Source of the DNA: Halichondria panicea
Taxonomy: Eukaryota > Porifera > Demospongiae > Suberitida > Halichondriidae
Assembly: GCF_963675165.1 (NCBI RefSeq)
Contig: NC_087378.1
Span: 1,729,525-1,793,524 of the forward strand
Length of the DNA stretch: 64,000 bases
Reading direction: 5' to 3'
Part shown: in pieces, positions 10,868-30,002 of the stretch
Numbering within the stretch: the first letter of the stretch is position 1
How the letters are laid out: every line of letters starts with the position of its first letter
Translations under genes and position numbers: made by a program
Notes under the pieces: model-generated
Told to the model about the DNA's origin: nothing
What the model saw: the letters and a program-made list of their open reading frames with translations, nothing else
The model's database searches: none

Positions 10868-13800
10868 TTAATCATCTGTTTTGTGATAGGAGGGGTCTTC
10901 TTGGTTGGGTGTGAAAGGAGACTGGAGGAGACTTTCATTGGTACCAACTTGAATCATTATGTTAGAAGGGTCAAAGTGCTGAAACGCTGGTTCGGCTGGT
11001 TCGGAGGGTTCGCAGACTGTGAGCAAAATGCTTGGGTCTGGGTTGTCTGTGAAAAACTTGAGTACTTTATCATGGGTGAAGTTCTCAACGTTAATGCCGT
11101 TGACAGCCACCACCACATCTTCATTTTTGAGTCCTACTTTGTCAGCTAACCCACCTGGCCGGGTGGGGAGAGGAAACATTTTTACAGTCACAAACCTAAT
11201 ACCTAAATATGTGATAGATCTATGCAAGAAATTTTTTCAGTACAAGCCGTACAAGTATAAAAGAACATATCCATGCGCTGGTCATCAATTTTATTAAGCC
11301 TGCATGCAAGTATACATGCATGTACGTACAAGTAAAGGCCAATCGTCTCAGTATACTTACCTGGAACAATGTGCCTAATAACAGATGGCCTTTCATTATG
11401 AAGATAAAATCCACATTTTCCTATCTCTCCTCTTTCATTCACCTCTCTGACAATCTCAAATGTATGGGCTGTTCGCTTCGAGTACTTTTTAACACTTAGC
11501 AACCTTTTTGGTTTTCTCCTATTACTGATCCAGCGGTCTATAAAACACAATAATTATAAAAAACACAATTTACAATAATATATACCAGCCACATAATAGA
11601 GTGTGTTAAGTACCTCTTGAGGTTGAGTCATGTTGGTCAGAAAGCCCGTCGGAGTGGAGTATAGCTATCTTCGAAAAGTGATTCATATCTGAAACAAAAT
11701 GTACAAAACAATTACCATTAATAACATACAGTATAATTATACCATGCGTGCCATCTGTATCACTTCCATAGCCACTTGCAATTGATAGAGTCGGGTTGGA
11801 CGTACACGTAAGATGTTTAGAATCCAGAGTGGATTTAAATTGTATTGTACCTGCAAGTAATTTAAAACACTGCCAAATTGTAGAAAGACATGAAAATAAG
11901 GTTGATGTAAGTATACCAGGTTGTGTATTAGTTAATGTACAGTGCAACAACCAAAGAGAGTAGATTTTTTTTTGATTTTTTTTTTCACATTTTGTGGCAT
12001 ATCTTCTGAAGTAAAAGTGATATGATCTATTTGAATGCAGGTACTGAAAGTTCAACTATTGGCGCTTCCATTGGACCACCACCTGTTACATCATATGACA
12101 TCATCACTATAAAATGGCTGTCTGAAGATGTGTACCTCCAAAAATATGTTAGGAATAGAAGTAGCTTATTTGTTTGAGTTAAGATCTGAAATTTGTTGTG
12201 CATGTACCTGAGTATATTACTCATCTTTTGAGCTTCAACGGAAGTCTGGGCTACTAGTAAGTTCTGAGAAATACTGCATTTTGTTGTTTTTTGGTGGCAA
12301 ATATGTTAGGAATACAACTTTCGATTTTATGCTAGTTAAGGTCTGATTTTTGAGAAGCATGTACTACAATAGTGTAAAATTCATTTGAACTAACTTACAG
12401 GAGCTAAACAAGTCTCTTCTTTGCTAGAGCGGCCCTTCTTGTCAAAAATGGTGATTTTGCTCCGTTTTGCTACTTTTGCTGACGTATGCAATGATATTCA
12501 TTGATTTGTGACATCACAAATCATCTTATTGTTATTTGCTACATCCAAAGGTCATGCGATGTCTACCTGCAACTACACAGTTGGTGTTGGTCATTCTGTG
12601 TCACAGGGGCGTGGCAATTGAGCTTACTACGTAGCCAAATCGCCCCAAAAGTCATAAAAAGCACTGTTTTTGACAAGATGGGCCGCTCTAGCAAAGAAGA
12701 GGCTAGCCTAACTCCTGCATGTAAGTTAGTACAGATGAAAAGTACACTATTGTAGTACATGCTGCTCAAAAATCAGACCTTAACTAATATAAAATCGAAA
12801 GTTGTATTCCTAACATATTTGCCACCAAAAAACAACAAAATGCAGTATTTCTCAGAACTTTCTAGTAGCCAAGACTTCCGTTGAAGCTCAAAAGATGAGC
12901 AATATACTCAGGTACATGCACAACAAATTTCAGATCTTAACTCAAACAAATAAGCTACTTCTATTCCTAACATATTTTCGGAAGTACACATCTTCAGACA
13001 GCCATTTTATACTGATGATGTCATGTGATGTAACAGGTGGTGGTCCAATGGAAGCGCCAATAGTTGAACTTTCAGTACCTGCACTCAAATAGATCATATC
13101 ACTTTTACTTATGCCACAAAATGTAAAAAATGTGTACCAAAAAAAAAAAATCTACTCTATTTGGTTGTTGCACTGTACAGTGCATGTAGAGGGGTTATGA
13201 CAGTAAACCTCCCGACTACGAGGGCGTAGCCCGAGGGGGAGGTGTGGTTTACTGTCATAAACCCAGGCACTGTGCATTAACTGATATAATAATGTCTCAT
13301 CTGATTGGCTGACTGGTTGCTATGCATCCAGCTATATAAGATTGCATGCATGACTACCACATAGCAACATGCACTATTCAAACTAGTGTTCAAGCTGGCG
13401 CTGTGCTAATGCCTCTCGCCATGGTTTTGCTTTCGCTGAAAAGTATTAGAGTGTTATATTAGTTTCTATAATGAATTTTATATTAAAGTTAGCTTATCTA
13501 TATAAAGTCACTGAGAAGAAAAGACTTATTTATATGCATCTATTGTTGTATTATGTGGCTTACTAGGATCTCAAGAAAGAAGAAAATTGATTCTTCTAGG
13601 ATCTGTAGTTCAGTGTATATAATATCTAAGAAGAAAAGACCTGTGTACATGCATATTGTTATCTAATTAGTATATTGTTATATGGTAGTGTTTTGTGGCT
13701 TACCAGGCCTTCAAGACAAAGATGATTCTGCCAGGAGGATCTGGATCTGGATCTTGGATATTATTTCTCACACATGGGGATTGAGCGGGTGTGTCCAAAG

Positions 13801-16800
13801 AGATCAAATGGCTACTGCTAGCTAGCTGTTTTAACAGATATTTTCTGAGTATTGTAGCTAACAAAAAGCTAGCGCTTTAGTGCAAGGCTAACTCATATGT
13901 TGAATAGAAAGTTTGTGCGGACAGATGATGCTATGAAAGATTCTGAAGAGACTGCAACAGCCTTCAATGTGAGTCAAACTAGCCATAACTCGAGAAAGAA
14001 ACTTTAGTTTGCTAATCCACGAATCAAGAACGTGGCTAGAAGCCTATAGAAGCTGTTAGTTTTCGTCGCATTGCAACCGTTGAGCAGTTACTGCTGGAAT
14101 ACACACACACACACAGACACACACACAGACACACACTAGACTCGCCAGCCAGCCCTTGAGAAAGGGACTGGTCAAACTCCGTGTAGAGACTCGTGTAACG
14201 TTTGCCACGATATTTGTGGCAACTAACCGCATGCGGTTACCGCAAGATCAATGATAGTGACGTTTCACTAGAAAACTCTACGTATCACATGCAGTATACT
14301 GACGTCACGAAAACCGCAGCCACTTAAAATATTTTCTGATATGCTGACTGTGCAACATGAGTCTCAACACGGAGTTTGACCAGTCTACTGTTCGCCTGCA
14401 ACAGTGACGGCATGCGAGTCTAGACACACACACAGTCAGCTTTACCGTATCCCTCCTGCGGCTACGCCTCGAGGCATAACAAGAAGACAACTAGGAAACT
14501 AGAGCTCGTCCATATCAGGGCTCCTGTCCACACTCGTACCTCAGAGCCTTGCGCAGCTTGGACAAAATATGAGCAGCCAGCCCCTCCCTCCAAGCGAACG
14601 GTACAGAGCCACTCCCCCTCTCTGTTATTAGTCAGCCCCTCCCTCCACGTACCTACTGCAGCAACCAGCCAGAAAAAATAACACAGCTAGCTCTAGACCA
14701 GCTTTCTTCGGCTATGCTAGGCTAGTAGGCAAGCAAAGGTAAGTTTAAAATGGCCACTCCTATATTATTATTAAACTGGCTTCTAATACAGAAACTGAAC
14801 AGGCCTAGTGCAGTGCACGTGCGTGCAGTACTAGTGAGCAAGGCTCAGCCTGAGCCCTGGCCTTCTCCCAGCTGTCAGAGTGTCTCTAAAGCAGCTCCTT
14901 CTGCAAGCACACAGCAGATGAACTAGTCTACAGACTACACCCTCTGACTCATTTATGACATTTTGTTTCTCATGCATGACATTTCATTCATCGAAAACAC
15001 CATTATTGTATTTTTGCTGCATACGCTTGAGGTGCCAATTTATGAGCCATATTTTCCCTTGTGCCAATTTATGACAGTTAAACCTCACTAGACTACATCG
15101 CAAAAATGTAGTAGGTGGGAAATATGGTATACTTACAGTTGTAGTGTTTGACAATCACCCTCTGTCCCGCTAGTAGGGACGCATTCATCCTGAGGTCAAG
15201 GGGATCTGGTGAATCCTCAAGGTACACTTCGAACTTCCTGTCCATATCCCCCAGAACTGATACCCAAACTTCTTTGATGCTTTTGGAGCTATCAGCAGGC
15301 AGGATCTTGTCTTCTTGGTCAGGGAATATGGCACTGTGTGTGCGCATGTGTATATACGTGTGTTCATGTGGATGAATCAATCTCTACTATATAGCTATGC
15401 TAGTCTAGAGAAAGGAGAGTGAGGTTGTGATCAGTGACAAGGCGCACACACTAGCCAGTGGCATATCTTTGGGGGCTTGAGCACTCCCCTGGTCTCCCAG
15501 ACAACTATATAAAACTAATTTAGCTATCAGCACTGTTCTAGCTAACTGTTAGCTAGAACAGTGCTGTAAACTGAGCAGCTCTAATGCAAACCACATTCGC
15601 TTGTGTTACAAGTTATGACCACGCCCAATTGAGTATGCGCAATCAGCATTGGCAATGTTATTATGTAATGCAGTGACATTTCCTTATGTTGTCTAATTAA
15701 TGCGGGACGTAAATTTTCGGCCGCATGCTCAACAGTACCGTTAAGCCCCCTGCTTCAACTTCTAGAAACGCCCCTACTAGCCACAAGTTAGCCTCGATCG
15801 GTCCCCCGCTGATAAAATACAGCCTGGTACCTATTACATGGGTGATAGTGCACATGCGCTTAATTATATACGTATGGCCTGTCCACGCCCATGCAATATC
15901 TACATTATATGGCTTATAGTTAAGCTTAGCTAGCTAGCTGTAGCTTATGCCCTCTATTGCGTTGTCGAGAAGGCTTGCACACTAGTTTTAAGCCAGAAGA
16001 GGCTCTCATCTACCTCTACAATGGTCGTATGGTCGGGATGTCTGAGCTTGGTTCCTGTACAGGCTATGGTAAGTCTTTGTGATTCCGATAACCCGACCAT
16101 ACAACCATCCTGTAGAGGTAGATGAGTCTGGCTTCACACAGTGTGCAAGCCCGACAACACAATAGAGGGCATAAGCCACAGCTTCACGGGAGACAAAATA
16201 TATATTAACACGGAAAAAAACTAGTAAACAAACAAGTTTACGATATAATTTTACAAGGTTTACTAACGTAGAATGAATTCCTCGGGGAACTCAGTTTGCG
16301 CACTATGATATCACCCATGCAATTACCACGTCGTATTTTAATCGGCCTGGATTCGAGGCTAGCTACAAGTAAGCTCTATGGAGTTACTAGATTGGTCACA
16401 TTGCCAATCATAATTATGCAAACTTTCCACTAAATTATAGATGGTATATTGGCAGTTATAAGAGTGAATTAAAACTCACATGAAGCTATTCTTTGTTTCG
16501 ATTGCAATGACGTGCTGTCCAGTCAAAATGTCAGCTGAGAGATCCATGTTGATACGCTACAAACAATGGTAATTTATTACATGTATACATAGTCAATCGT
16601 CATAATTATTGTAATAGCTTATAATGCTGCAGGTCTAAGTTTGCTACTATAGTTATACATGTAGCTTTAAATAATAGCACATGCAGTATACACCCACTTG
16701 TTCCTCTTCCACATGCAGCCAGTCACAAACTGACCAAGAGAATGACATGTATACGTATCTTCTTACCAGCTTACACAAAAGTTTTGTTTATATCTCAGCT

Positions 16801-17047
16801 GAATGGTGTCGAAATCATAACCAAACTTCTTCACCCAGGGTTGAACAGCATCCCTCACTGTGCCCTTGTCTGGCACTGCCACAATTGTCGTGACCTTGTC
16901 GAGCAGGCTCAACTGAAACATTGTGGCAGATCGGTGTTCTGCAAAATGTGATAAAAAACCACAATCACAATAAATATAATCTACCATCTGTAAGACTACT
17001 TCCATAGCCACTTGATATAGTAGAGCGTTGGTCGAAGAAGGAGAGAT
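10868..17047 (-). CDS. RBD-RBD-PDZ signalling protein, 3' eight exons
   Basis: Minus-strand exons in coding order: 16985-17047, 16775-16938, 16480-16556, 15137-15333, 11743-11850, 11614-11688, 11361-11537, 10868-11154. Phases agree throughout and give 381 residues to a TAA at 10868-10870. Two ubiquitin-like Ras-binding-like modules come first. The first is DKVTTIVAV... to MDLSADILTGQHVIAIE. The second runs from FPDQEDKIL to PLDLRMNASLLAGQRVIV, closely resembling the end of the RGS12/RGS14 RBDs. A Ser/Gly linker (SIASGYGSDTDGTH) follows. The PDZ domain spans the last two exons: carboxylate loop KCGFYL in place of GLGF, then VIRHIVPGGLADKVGL and DVVVAVNG, NHERF-like. The 5' end was not found; the acceptor at 17047 implies at least one more exon, and no RGS or GoLoco domain was seen up to 20571. 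The exact family is uncertain. Confidence 0.65.
11940..13175. mobile_element. Tc1/mariner-type foldback element, TA site
   Basis: Starts CAGTGCAACAACCAAA at 11940 and ends in the reverse complement at 13175, flanked by TA on both sides (11938-11939, 13176-13177). The arms are near-perfect inverted repeats of about 520 bp (11940-12460 and 12655-13175) around a spacer of about 190 bp. There is no transposase frame, so it is non-autonomous. It sits in the 3.3-kb intron of the RBD/PDZ gene. The two nearly identical 65-residue frames at 12027-12224 (-) and 12895-13092 (+) are simply the two arms. Confidence 0.85.
13178..13272. mobile_element. short foldback hairpin with CTCGGGCTACGCCCTCG loop
   Basis: Ends CAGTGC/GCACTG. 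The inner arms GGTTATGACAGTAAACCTCC and their complement enclose a loop containing CGAGGGCGTAGCCCGAG. It abuts the right end of the preceding element. The same loop motif, reverse-complemented, is in the foldback at 42061-42160. Confidence 0.7.
13391..14479. mobile_element. TG/CA-tract MITE (subfamily 1), interrupted by a nested element
   Basis: Begins near CTGGCGCTGTGCTAATGCC, runs through CTAGAAGCCTATAGAAGCTG and a CA tract, and ends ACCGTATCCCT..CGGCTACGCCTCGAGGCATA. Related copies lie at 59612-60210, 61393-61862 and, inverted, 62285-62785. The right part is split by the element at 14137-14422. Confidence 0.6.
14137..14422. mobile_element. nested MITE with TAGACTCGC termini
   Basis: Starts TAGACTCGCCAGCCAG and ends GCGAGTCTA. 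Inner arms CTGGTCAAACTCCGTGT and ACACGGAGTTTGACCAG pair. It is inserted inside the CA tract of the surrounding element. The termini match the 80-bp foldback at 42956-43035. Confidence 0.7.
15528..15566. repeat. perfect 19-bp inverted repeat, 1-base loop
   Basis: CAGCACTGTTCTAGCTAAC, T, then its exact complement. No function is evident. It lies in the intron between exons 15137-15333 and 16480-16556 of the RBD/PDZ gene. Confidence 0.8.
15937..16183. mobile_element. foldback element, ~100-bp arms
   Basis: The left arm (AGCTGTAGCTTATGCCCTCT ... CATCTACCTCTACA ... GGTCGTATGGTCGGG) pairs with the right arm ending at about 16183, with scattered mismatches. No coding content. Confidence 0.65.
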
Positions 17048-17531
17048 CTGCAAAATGTGCATAAACGTATAATTATAGCCAAGAATCTAGAGTAGATTGT
17101 GATAGCAATGTACCTGCAAGTCAAAATATTTCGTAAAGAGATGATTTAGCAAATCTAACTGTAAATCAAACTTCTAGAAACTGCATATGCCTTAATACAT
17201 GCTAAAATAATTGCCATCATTATTTTGTCTCATCTGCCAAACATAATGCTTGCCAAATTTCCTTGCGCACGGCAATACAGAATTACAAATAACAGTACCA
17301 AATACAATACATGTACATGTATAGGAGCACATATGAGTATAGATGGAGCGTCTAACTCATTTCCGTGTTTGTAATACATGTGCTAAGTACTCTGTACATA
17401 TAAGGCTGATATCGTACCGTACAGCGGGTATATTTCGAAGGTATAAACTTTCGCAGATTGATCGTTAGAAAGGTTTTTGCAAAATTTTCGGGAATGCAGC
17501 CTTTGTTGTAACTTTGAACTTAACTTGTAAC

Positions 17532-17910
17532 TAGGCCCTGATAAATTATGTTTTTTTCACCCATTATTCTATTCTTGAAAAATGTGCCTATATATTATTC
17601 TCATAAAATCCGATTATTCTCTCATAGAATCTAATAACAAAGTTAAGACGTATATATAAACACAACACACGTACATGCAACTGATCAAGATATAATTAAT
17701 GTATCATGATTCTGTATCTCGCTGACTTGAAATATTTTGACACTCAAAATTTAAAAGAAGGGCGGCTGATTTGTGAGACACCTTTAGCCTTTTTACCATG
17801 AGAACATCCTTATGCAAAACTTAATGTAATGATCTTTACCAAAATGGACATTGATGCCCTTAGACACCTATTATGCTAAAATTATTCCGAGCATAATTTA
17901 TCAGAGCCTA
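17532..17910. mobile_element. hAT-type MITE, copy 1, 8-bp TSD CTTGTAAC
   Basis: Termini TAGGCCCTGATAAATTATG and, inverted, TAGGCTCTGATAAATTATG. It is flanked by the perfect direct repeat CTTGTAAC at 17524-17531 and 17911-17918. The 8-bp duplication is the hallmark of hAT insertion. No transposase frame in 379 bp. The second copy is at 43088-43446. Confidence 0.9.
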
Positions 17911-18897
17911 CTTGTAACTATCCTCGATCCCAGGCCGCACTTTACTTAGGGAAGTGGGCCTGGTATCGACTGCTTGCGCATGTGCTAATATCCCCCCGGT
18001 ATCTGGGGGCTTTGGATAACATCGTATATTCTCAGTAAAACTATGACATCACAACGAACGGAAGTGGATTGAAGGAAGTAGATAGAAAGTTCCATTGAAG
18101 GTTTCTAGCCCATCGGATAGCGTTCTCTGATAGCTACCCTTAGCCTGCTATGTTAACAAAAGACTCACAGCCTGCAACAGTGTGGATGATGATCGTCTGA
18201 AAGGAGTGAAAGCTGACAAGAGCCTATATGGACAGGCCACGCGCATTTAACACTAACTTTGGTGAAAGTCTACTATACTACTGCTACTGATTCTATCAGA
18301 AGAAAATAGCAGTACAACAAACCTACACAGCTCTGTCTCTAGCTAGCTAGCTATATAGCTCTGTGTATGACTTTAAGATATTTTCTCTGATGAATCCAGT
18401 ATTATAGGAAATTTTACGGGAAAAAATATCCAATAATTTGGCGCATGCACAAGCAGTCGATAGCAGGCCTTCTTTCCTATGAAGGCCGGTGAAGGAGACT
18501 AACTTGTAACTAGAAAGTAATGTGTACATAGGTATTTATAGATGTTAGTGATTACCTCATGTTTTGTGTTACTTATCTCTTAGCTATAGTTCTAGAACAT
18601 TCTATGTTGTTATGTAATGTGTGCACGTGTTTAGTTCTTGCGTCTTCGAAGAGAATATTAAACAAAAGATCAACAGCCTTTCTGCAGCATGCGATATTAA
18701 ATTTGTGGGTATTAATGTTTGCGGTACACGTTTGATCAGTGAAACCGCGAACATTTATACCCTTGAAATATACATGCTATACGGTATTTGATCTATGAAT
18801 AATTATCATTGAATAATGTTAGCAGCACTTAGCGGTTTGACATAAATTATATGGAAATGTTTGTATATATGAACAGGACGATATCATTTCCGCGTAG

Positions 18898-19379
18898 TAA
18901 GACGCCCCATGAATCAGCCGCCCTTCTATGGGAAAGTCCATCTGAGCACTTTAGTCTGAACTTTTTTGGCCAGGTTGGAATTCCGACCTGACCAATCAGA
19001 TCAATGATCGACAAAATTAAAGGAATGACAAGAAGCGTATGTGTTCTATACATTAGGACGCATTTATAGCTAGTGCTAGTCAGTCTAACTGTGGCTACTA
19101 TTAGCCAGTCAAAGAGCTATAGTAAGTTGAGTTGACTGACACTAGTGCTGTGCAACCTTTTTCTTGTTCTTTTAGCAACATTCTTGGAGCAACCCAAACA
19201 AAAATTCAGCTGTGCTAGTCAAGTGTTTGCGGTTGACCTTTTGCATGCGTTGTTAAATTCTTCTGGTTTAACACTGACGTAATGACAATTAACATTCCAT
19301 TGTGCAATGACCTCTGAACTAAAGTGCTCAGACAGACTCTCATAGGAAGGGCGGCTGATTCATAGACTACATCTACTCA
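18898..19379. mobile_element. MITE with CATGAATCAGCCGCCCTTC ends, long copy
   Basis: The left end (CATGAATCAGCCGCCCTTC, then CTGAGCACTTTAGT) pairs with the right end (ACTAAAGTGCTCAGA ... GAAGGGCGGCTGATTCAT). The outer edges are approximate, at TA. Confidence 0.65.
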
Positions 19380-19408
19380 TGTGCTCCTGATAATTAATAT
19401 GTACATAA

Positions 19409-19766
19409 CAGTGGCGGATCCAGGAAAATGAAAGGGGGTTCCAAACTACGAGCGCACAGCGCGAACTTTTTTGGGGGGTTCGCCACTTCCGGTCACACGT
19501 GACTAGGGAAAACCCCATACTCAGCCAGGGGAAGTCCCTTAATAGACTTGCGTAGAGCTAGCTAGCTAGCTAGTTGCCACAAACAGTCAACTAGCTAGCC
19601 TAGGCTAACCTGAACACCCCTTTTGCATCAAAACAACAGGTACAATCATTGAATCAAATTACAATGGCTACAAATAGCTAGCTGGTAGTTGTAGTAAAAG
19701 CCATAATAGCTAGACTGAAAGGGGGGATCCGTGGCACCCTGGGATCTCCCCCTGGATCCACCACTG
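19409..19766. mobile_element. hAT-like MITE with CAGTGGCGGATCCAG ends
   Basis: Left end CAGTGGCGGATCCAGG, right end CCTGGATCCACCACTG. CAGTGGCGGATC is a terminal sequence typical of hAT elements. Only CATAA is repeated on both sides, so the target duplication has decayed. Confidence 0.75.
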
Positions 19767-20370
19767 CATAAAATGACTGACCTTTATTGGTAGCTTTTAG
19801 AGATTCCACTTTCCTGTGAGTAAAGAGTTACAGTATGTAATAAATATAAGGTAAATGTTGGTATAATGAGTCACCTAAGCTTAATTATAAATTTCTCTGG
19901 AGACAATCGTTGGAAAAATGTAAAATTTACGCTATAATACAATTAAGATATGGTGATTATGAAAATCAGGTTATCTTTTAAAAATTCCGAATTATGTCAC
20001 TTAAATTGTAATTTAATTATAACGATGTACTAAATGCAAATTTTGGGGAACGATGGTATTATGGGTCACGAGGTGTAGAGGCTTGTACTACAAGCATGAA
20101 CTACCGTAGAAAGTAATAATCAAATTAACCACTAATTGACCACAGCAATGCATTCTCAACAGCCGGTAAATGTTGGTATAATGAGTCACCTAAGCTTAAT
20201 TATAAATTTCTCTGGTTGAAAAAATGTAAAATTTACGCCATGATATGGCGATTATGAAAATCAGAAAAATTTAAAGATTATGGGAAGCATTTTATCAAAG
20301 AGACCCATAATACCCCCTGACTCATAATACAGGTATCTACCTTACAGCTACAACACAGCTAGGCACTAGT

Positions 20371-20542
20371 TAGTCTCATGAATCAGCCGCCCTTCCATGG
20401 GAGAGTCCATGGAAGGGTGGTTGTCTGGGGGCCAGACCTTTTCTCAGATGGGGGAGGGGGAAGGCTCTACTTGATTTTTCCCCCGAGCTATTAGACATGA
20501 TCTGGTCCCGAGACTAGGAAGGGCGGCTGATTCATGAGACTA
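20371..20542. mobile_element. MITE with GTCTCATGAATCAGCCGCCC ends, TA site
   Basis: TA + GTCTCATGAATCAGCCGCCC at the left; its complement + TA at the right; 172 bp. Same family as 18898-19379 and the fragment near 17757. It lies 30 bp beyond the stop of the minus-strand gene at 20572. Confidence 0.8.
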
Positions 20543-20571
20543 GGTACTACGTTTTAAAGGGCTGAGCAACA

Positions 20572-21855
20572 TTACTTTATATCAGAAAATGTGATAGAAT
20601 CCGGGAGTGGTTGATGGCTGTCAATTACTGGTACAATCTCGATGTGAAGATCTGTAAGTGCAGACGTCTGTTTCACAGTAATGGAGTCAATAACTTCAAC
20701 AACAAACTCGGGCACAAGGAAGACCATTTTTACACACCCCTCTTCGATCGAACAAAGCTGCAATAGTCTCGCATTAATTCCAAGAATAGAAGCAATTTTT
20801 CTACGTATGATCTGAACGTCTCCCAGCGTAACAGGGTTTCCTGGAGTGTATTTAAAAGCAAACAGTTTGCAATCATTCCTTTCAGAGGGATACTGAAAAA
20901 AGACAGGAGGAACTTCAAACACACTGCGTTTACAGTATTCATTCAAGGTAGCTACATACTTGGCAACTAATTTATTATCGGCAGGTGTTCCGAACTCTTT
21001 TGAAACTTCTTCTACAATATCACAATTGAAGAACGATTTGTGAGGACGTATACTTTTAAATATTTCTGTCACTGTTTCAGCCTTTTCGACTCTTTTCTGC
21101 TGCTGCGTTTGAGGTGGCACTACGAGATTCCAAACAAAGTTGTCAAGTTTTTCAATGTTCACTTCAGAAGATTCAAGAGAGTTGATTAGTGAATTTTCCA
21201 AGCGAGCATAAGACTTTAGAATCTTTTGATAATCCTGAAGAAGGTGCCATTCTAGATCTTTCTTATCTTCAGGATCGATTTTGGAGCAATTTAAAAATGG
21301 GAAAAAGGCCTTGCACTCAAGCTTCTCTGTCTCCGCAGCATGTGGACAACTACTTTGCAAGAACGATTCGAAAGAACAATTTTGACAAAAAGGACAAATG
21401 AATCCTTTTGAGGTAACGTTCGCATCTATTTTGAGAGAAGATAACTCGTCAGGGAGGGAATGAAAGGAAGCATCAGAATCACTCGAGCACTGTTCCTCAA
21501 TTTGCCGTGCTTCAAGGCTAAGCTCTTCATAGACGTTCTGAAGTCGCTCCAAATAACAAGATGCCCATGTACCTTCCTTTCTGATGATCTCAACAAAGCC
21601 ATGGTAAGCAAGGGGATCAGTTTTTACATGATCGGTTATGGTATTTAGAAGAAGTTGTGCTTTGTCGACTTTGGATACACTCGTATCACCAACACTATCT
21701 CTAACATACTCGGAGATGTAGCCTTCTGCAAACATTGCTGTTCCAATGCTGTTTGGTGACGATTTGATGCAATCCAAACTTGAGGATGCACATTTGACCA
21801 TAGTTTTGTATTCAATAGATTGATCGCTGCTTCTAGGAGCTGACATAGAGGCCAT
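20572..21855 (-). CDS. intronless 427-aa protein: death-fold-like helix bundle, Cys cluster, unnamed C-terminal domain
   Basis: ATG at 21855, TAA at 20572-20574. Residues about 25-112 form a predicted amphipathic helix bundle (AEGYISEYVRDSV, KAQLLLNTITDHVKTDPLAY, FVEIIRKEG, LERLQNVYEEL) with the spacing of a CARD/death-fold domain. A Ser/acidic linker follows. Residues 154-190 hold a Cys/His cluster (C154, C157, C160, C170, H172, C181, C190) that could bind zinc. Middle residues are helical. About 330-427 is a compact alpha/beta segment (VQIIRRKIASILG, LQLCSIEEGCVKMVFLVPEF) of a kind I associate with uncharacterised invertebrate death-domain/NLR-like proteins. No family name can be given. An innate-immune or apoptosis adaptor role is inference. 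It lies 3' of ABCC copy A on the same strand, 462 bp away. Confidence 0.7.
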   Translation of the reverse strand: MASMSAPRSSDQSIEYKTMVKCASSSLDCIKSSPNSIGTAMFAEGYISEYVRDSVGDTSVSKVDKAQLLLNTITDHVKTDPLAYHGFVEIIRKEGTWASCYLERLQNVYEELSLEARQIEEQCSSDSDASFHSLPDELSSLKIDANVTSKGFICPFCQNCSFESFLQSSCPHAAETEKLECKAFFPFLNCSKIDPEDKKDLEWHLLQDYQKILKSYARLENSLINSLESSEVNIEKLDNFVWNLVVPPQTQQQKRVEKAETVTEIFKSIRPHKSFFNCDIVEEVSKEFGTPADNKLVAKYVATLNEYCKRSVFEVPPVFFQYPSERNDCKLFAFKYTPGNPVTLGDVQIIRRKIASILGINARLLQLCSIEEGCVKMVFLVPEFVVEVIDSITVKQTSALTDLHIEIVPVIDSHQPLPDSITFSDIK

Positions 21856-22317
21856 GTTTCGGTAAATGTGAGACCCTTACTCTTGCTACAAGAAAATTAA
21901 AGAAGTATAGATCTACTCATCATAATTATGCATGATATATAATTATACAGTAGATCTAGTAGAAGTACGTACGTATGCACCACACCAACATGTTACACAG
22001 AGAATGAGAACGATTTGGCTCTCTCATATACTTCATGATCATACGTACCTGAGCAGGTAACAGCTAGGCTATATCTAATACCCGTCTGAGTCTGATCAGT
22101 AGATCTACGTCAGTGTTCTGTCCGTCTCTCCTGTCACAGTCTGTACAGTTCTAGCCTCTAGAACTGTACAGGCCGCGAAGAGAATCGAGGCCCTACTAGA
22201 TCTACAACCGCACAACATCTATATAAGCATGCACACGTTCCACAAAAAAATCCCCCTTGGTAAATCTACTGTAACAAAATAGTTTGTACAAACCACAATA
22301 ATCAAACATGCGTTGTA
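21856..22317. other. intergenic region with a 14-bp perfect hairpin
   Basis: Between the 3' end of ABCC copy A and the start of the 427-aa gene, so it should hold that gene's promoter. CTGTACAGTTCTAG (22141-22154), a 3-base loop and its exact complement (22158-22171) form a hairpin. No coding exon seen. Confidence 0.5.

Positions 22318-30002
<7,685 letters not shown>

Larger units (their letters stand above)
17048..20571. other. 3.5-kb region without recognised gene, MITE-rich
   Basis: Expected to hold the missing 5' exons of the RBD/PDZ gene, but none could be supported. A decayed copy of the 11743-11850 exon region continues to about 17115. It holds the elements at 17532-17910, 18898-19379, 19409-19766 and 20371-20542. 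Fragments of the CGTATAGCGGGTATATTTCGA family lie at about 17411-17500 and 18661-18786. A direct repeat (TGGTATAATGAGTCACCTAA...) starts at about 19858 and again at about 20170. Confidence 0.5.

Noticed and set aside
12027-13092. Two nearly identical 65-residue frames on opposite strands
   Set aside because: They are the two arms of the palindromic element at 11940-13175; identity reflects the inverted repeat, not a protein family.
17048-20571. Possible RGS domain or first exons of the RBD/PDZ gene
   Set aside because: Searched by eye in the minus frames; only short unconserved frames (18347-18529, 18847-19053) that overlap MITE ends.
22141-22171. 14-bp hairpin as a terminator
   Set aside because: A rho-independent terminator makes no sense in this eukaryotic setting and no U-run follows; kept only as a hairpin.
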